The notes under the pieces are model-generated. The model saw nothing but the letters and a program-made list of their open reading frames with translations, was not told where the DNA came from and made no database searches. From the NCBI GenBank assembly GCA_034508935.3, contig CM067455.1:23158483-23222482 (forward strand): a DNA stretch of 64,000 nt, in the 5' to 3' direction. Of the stretch, positions 63,861-64,000 are shown piece after piece; position 1 is the stretch's first letter, and every line of letters starts with the position of its first letter. A program made the translations under genes and the position numbers. The stretch comes from Berghia stephanieae. Taxonomy: Eukaryota > Mollusca > Gastropoda > Nudibranchia > Aeolidiidae.

Positions 63861-64000
63861 CCTACAGCCCTTCCTTGATCACCCAGTGGCTGAAGATTCC
63901 TTTCCAAAGTACGAGGAGTACCTCAAGGGGAGTTAGTAGCGGTATCACAAGCCTAGACAATTTTTGTCCCATACTAAATACTAGTCAGGCTTACTGGGCA

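Overview
The window is an AT-rich, repeat-saturated piece of an invertebrate nuclear genome. It carries one convincing host gene, ANKS3 (ankyrin repeat and SAM domain protein 3), on the + strand. Long CT, CA, TA, ATT, CTT and GAT microsatellites, G/C homopolymers, several tRNA-headed SINE families, foldback elements and decayed DNA transposons fill nearly everything else. This pattern and the ANKS3 sequence suggest a marine lophotrochozoan (mollusc-like) animal. That is an inference from style, not from a marker gene.

Layout. 1-8660: tandem repeats (168-bp duplication, a nine-copy 121-bp array, a G-rich minisatellite) with LINE and MITE scraps. 8661-15452: an LTR-flanked element on the - strand with 195-bp LTRs, a primer-binding site, a polypurine tract and a 5-bp target duplication. 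It sits inside the minisatellite, and its interior is mostly microsatellite with no visible retroviral-type genes. 15453-19497: foldback and tRNA-headed repeats. 19498-45384: ANKS3, twelve coding exons. Its introns hold ten or more copies of one tRNA-Pro-like SINE, a Helitron end, two copies of a CTT-bearing terminal-inverted-repeat element, LINE ends, and a 4.1-kb transposon of which about three quarters is inverted repeat. 45385-64000: no clear host gene. It contains hAT and piggyBac remnants, an 854-bp TA-flanked element, a nearly complete pogo-like transposon (57370-60293) with a spliced two-exon transposase, and a large minus-strand field of duplicated exon-like modules (Trp-Asp-Gly and Cys rich, unrecognised). 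One of these modules has become a 217-bp satellite.

ANKS3 reads as N-terminal ankyrin repeats, a greatly expanded low-complexity linker in one 3.4-kb exon, a SAM domain split over two exons, and a C-terminal coiled region. It is about 1,710 residues against about 650 in vertebrates. Two points need care: exon 9 holds two overlapping frames that one missing base would reconcile, and a tiny exon 2 is required by phase. Vertebrate ANKS3 works with ANKS6 and NEK8 in ciliary signalling; that role here is inferred by homology only.
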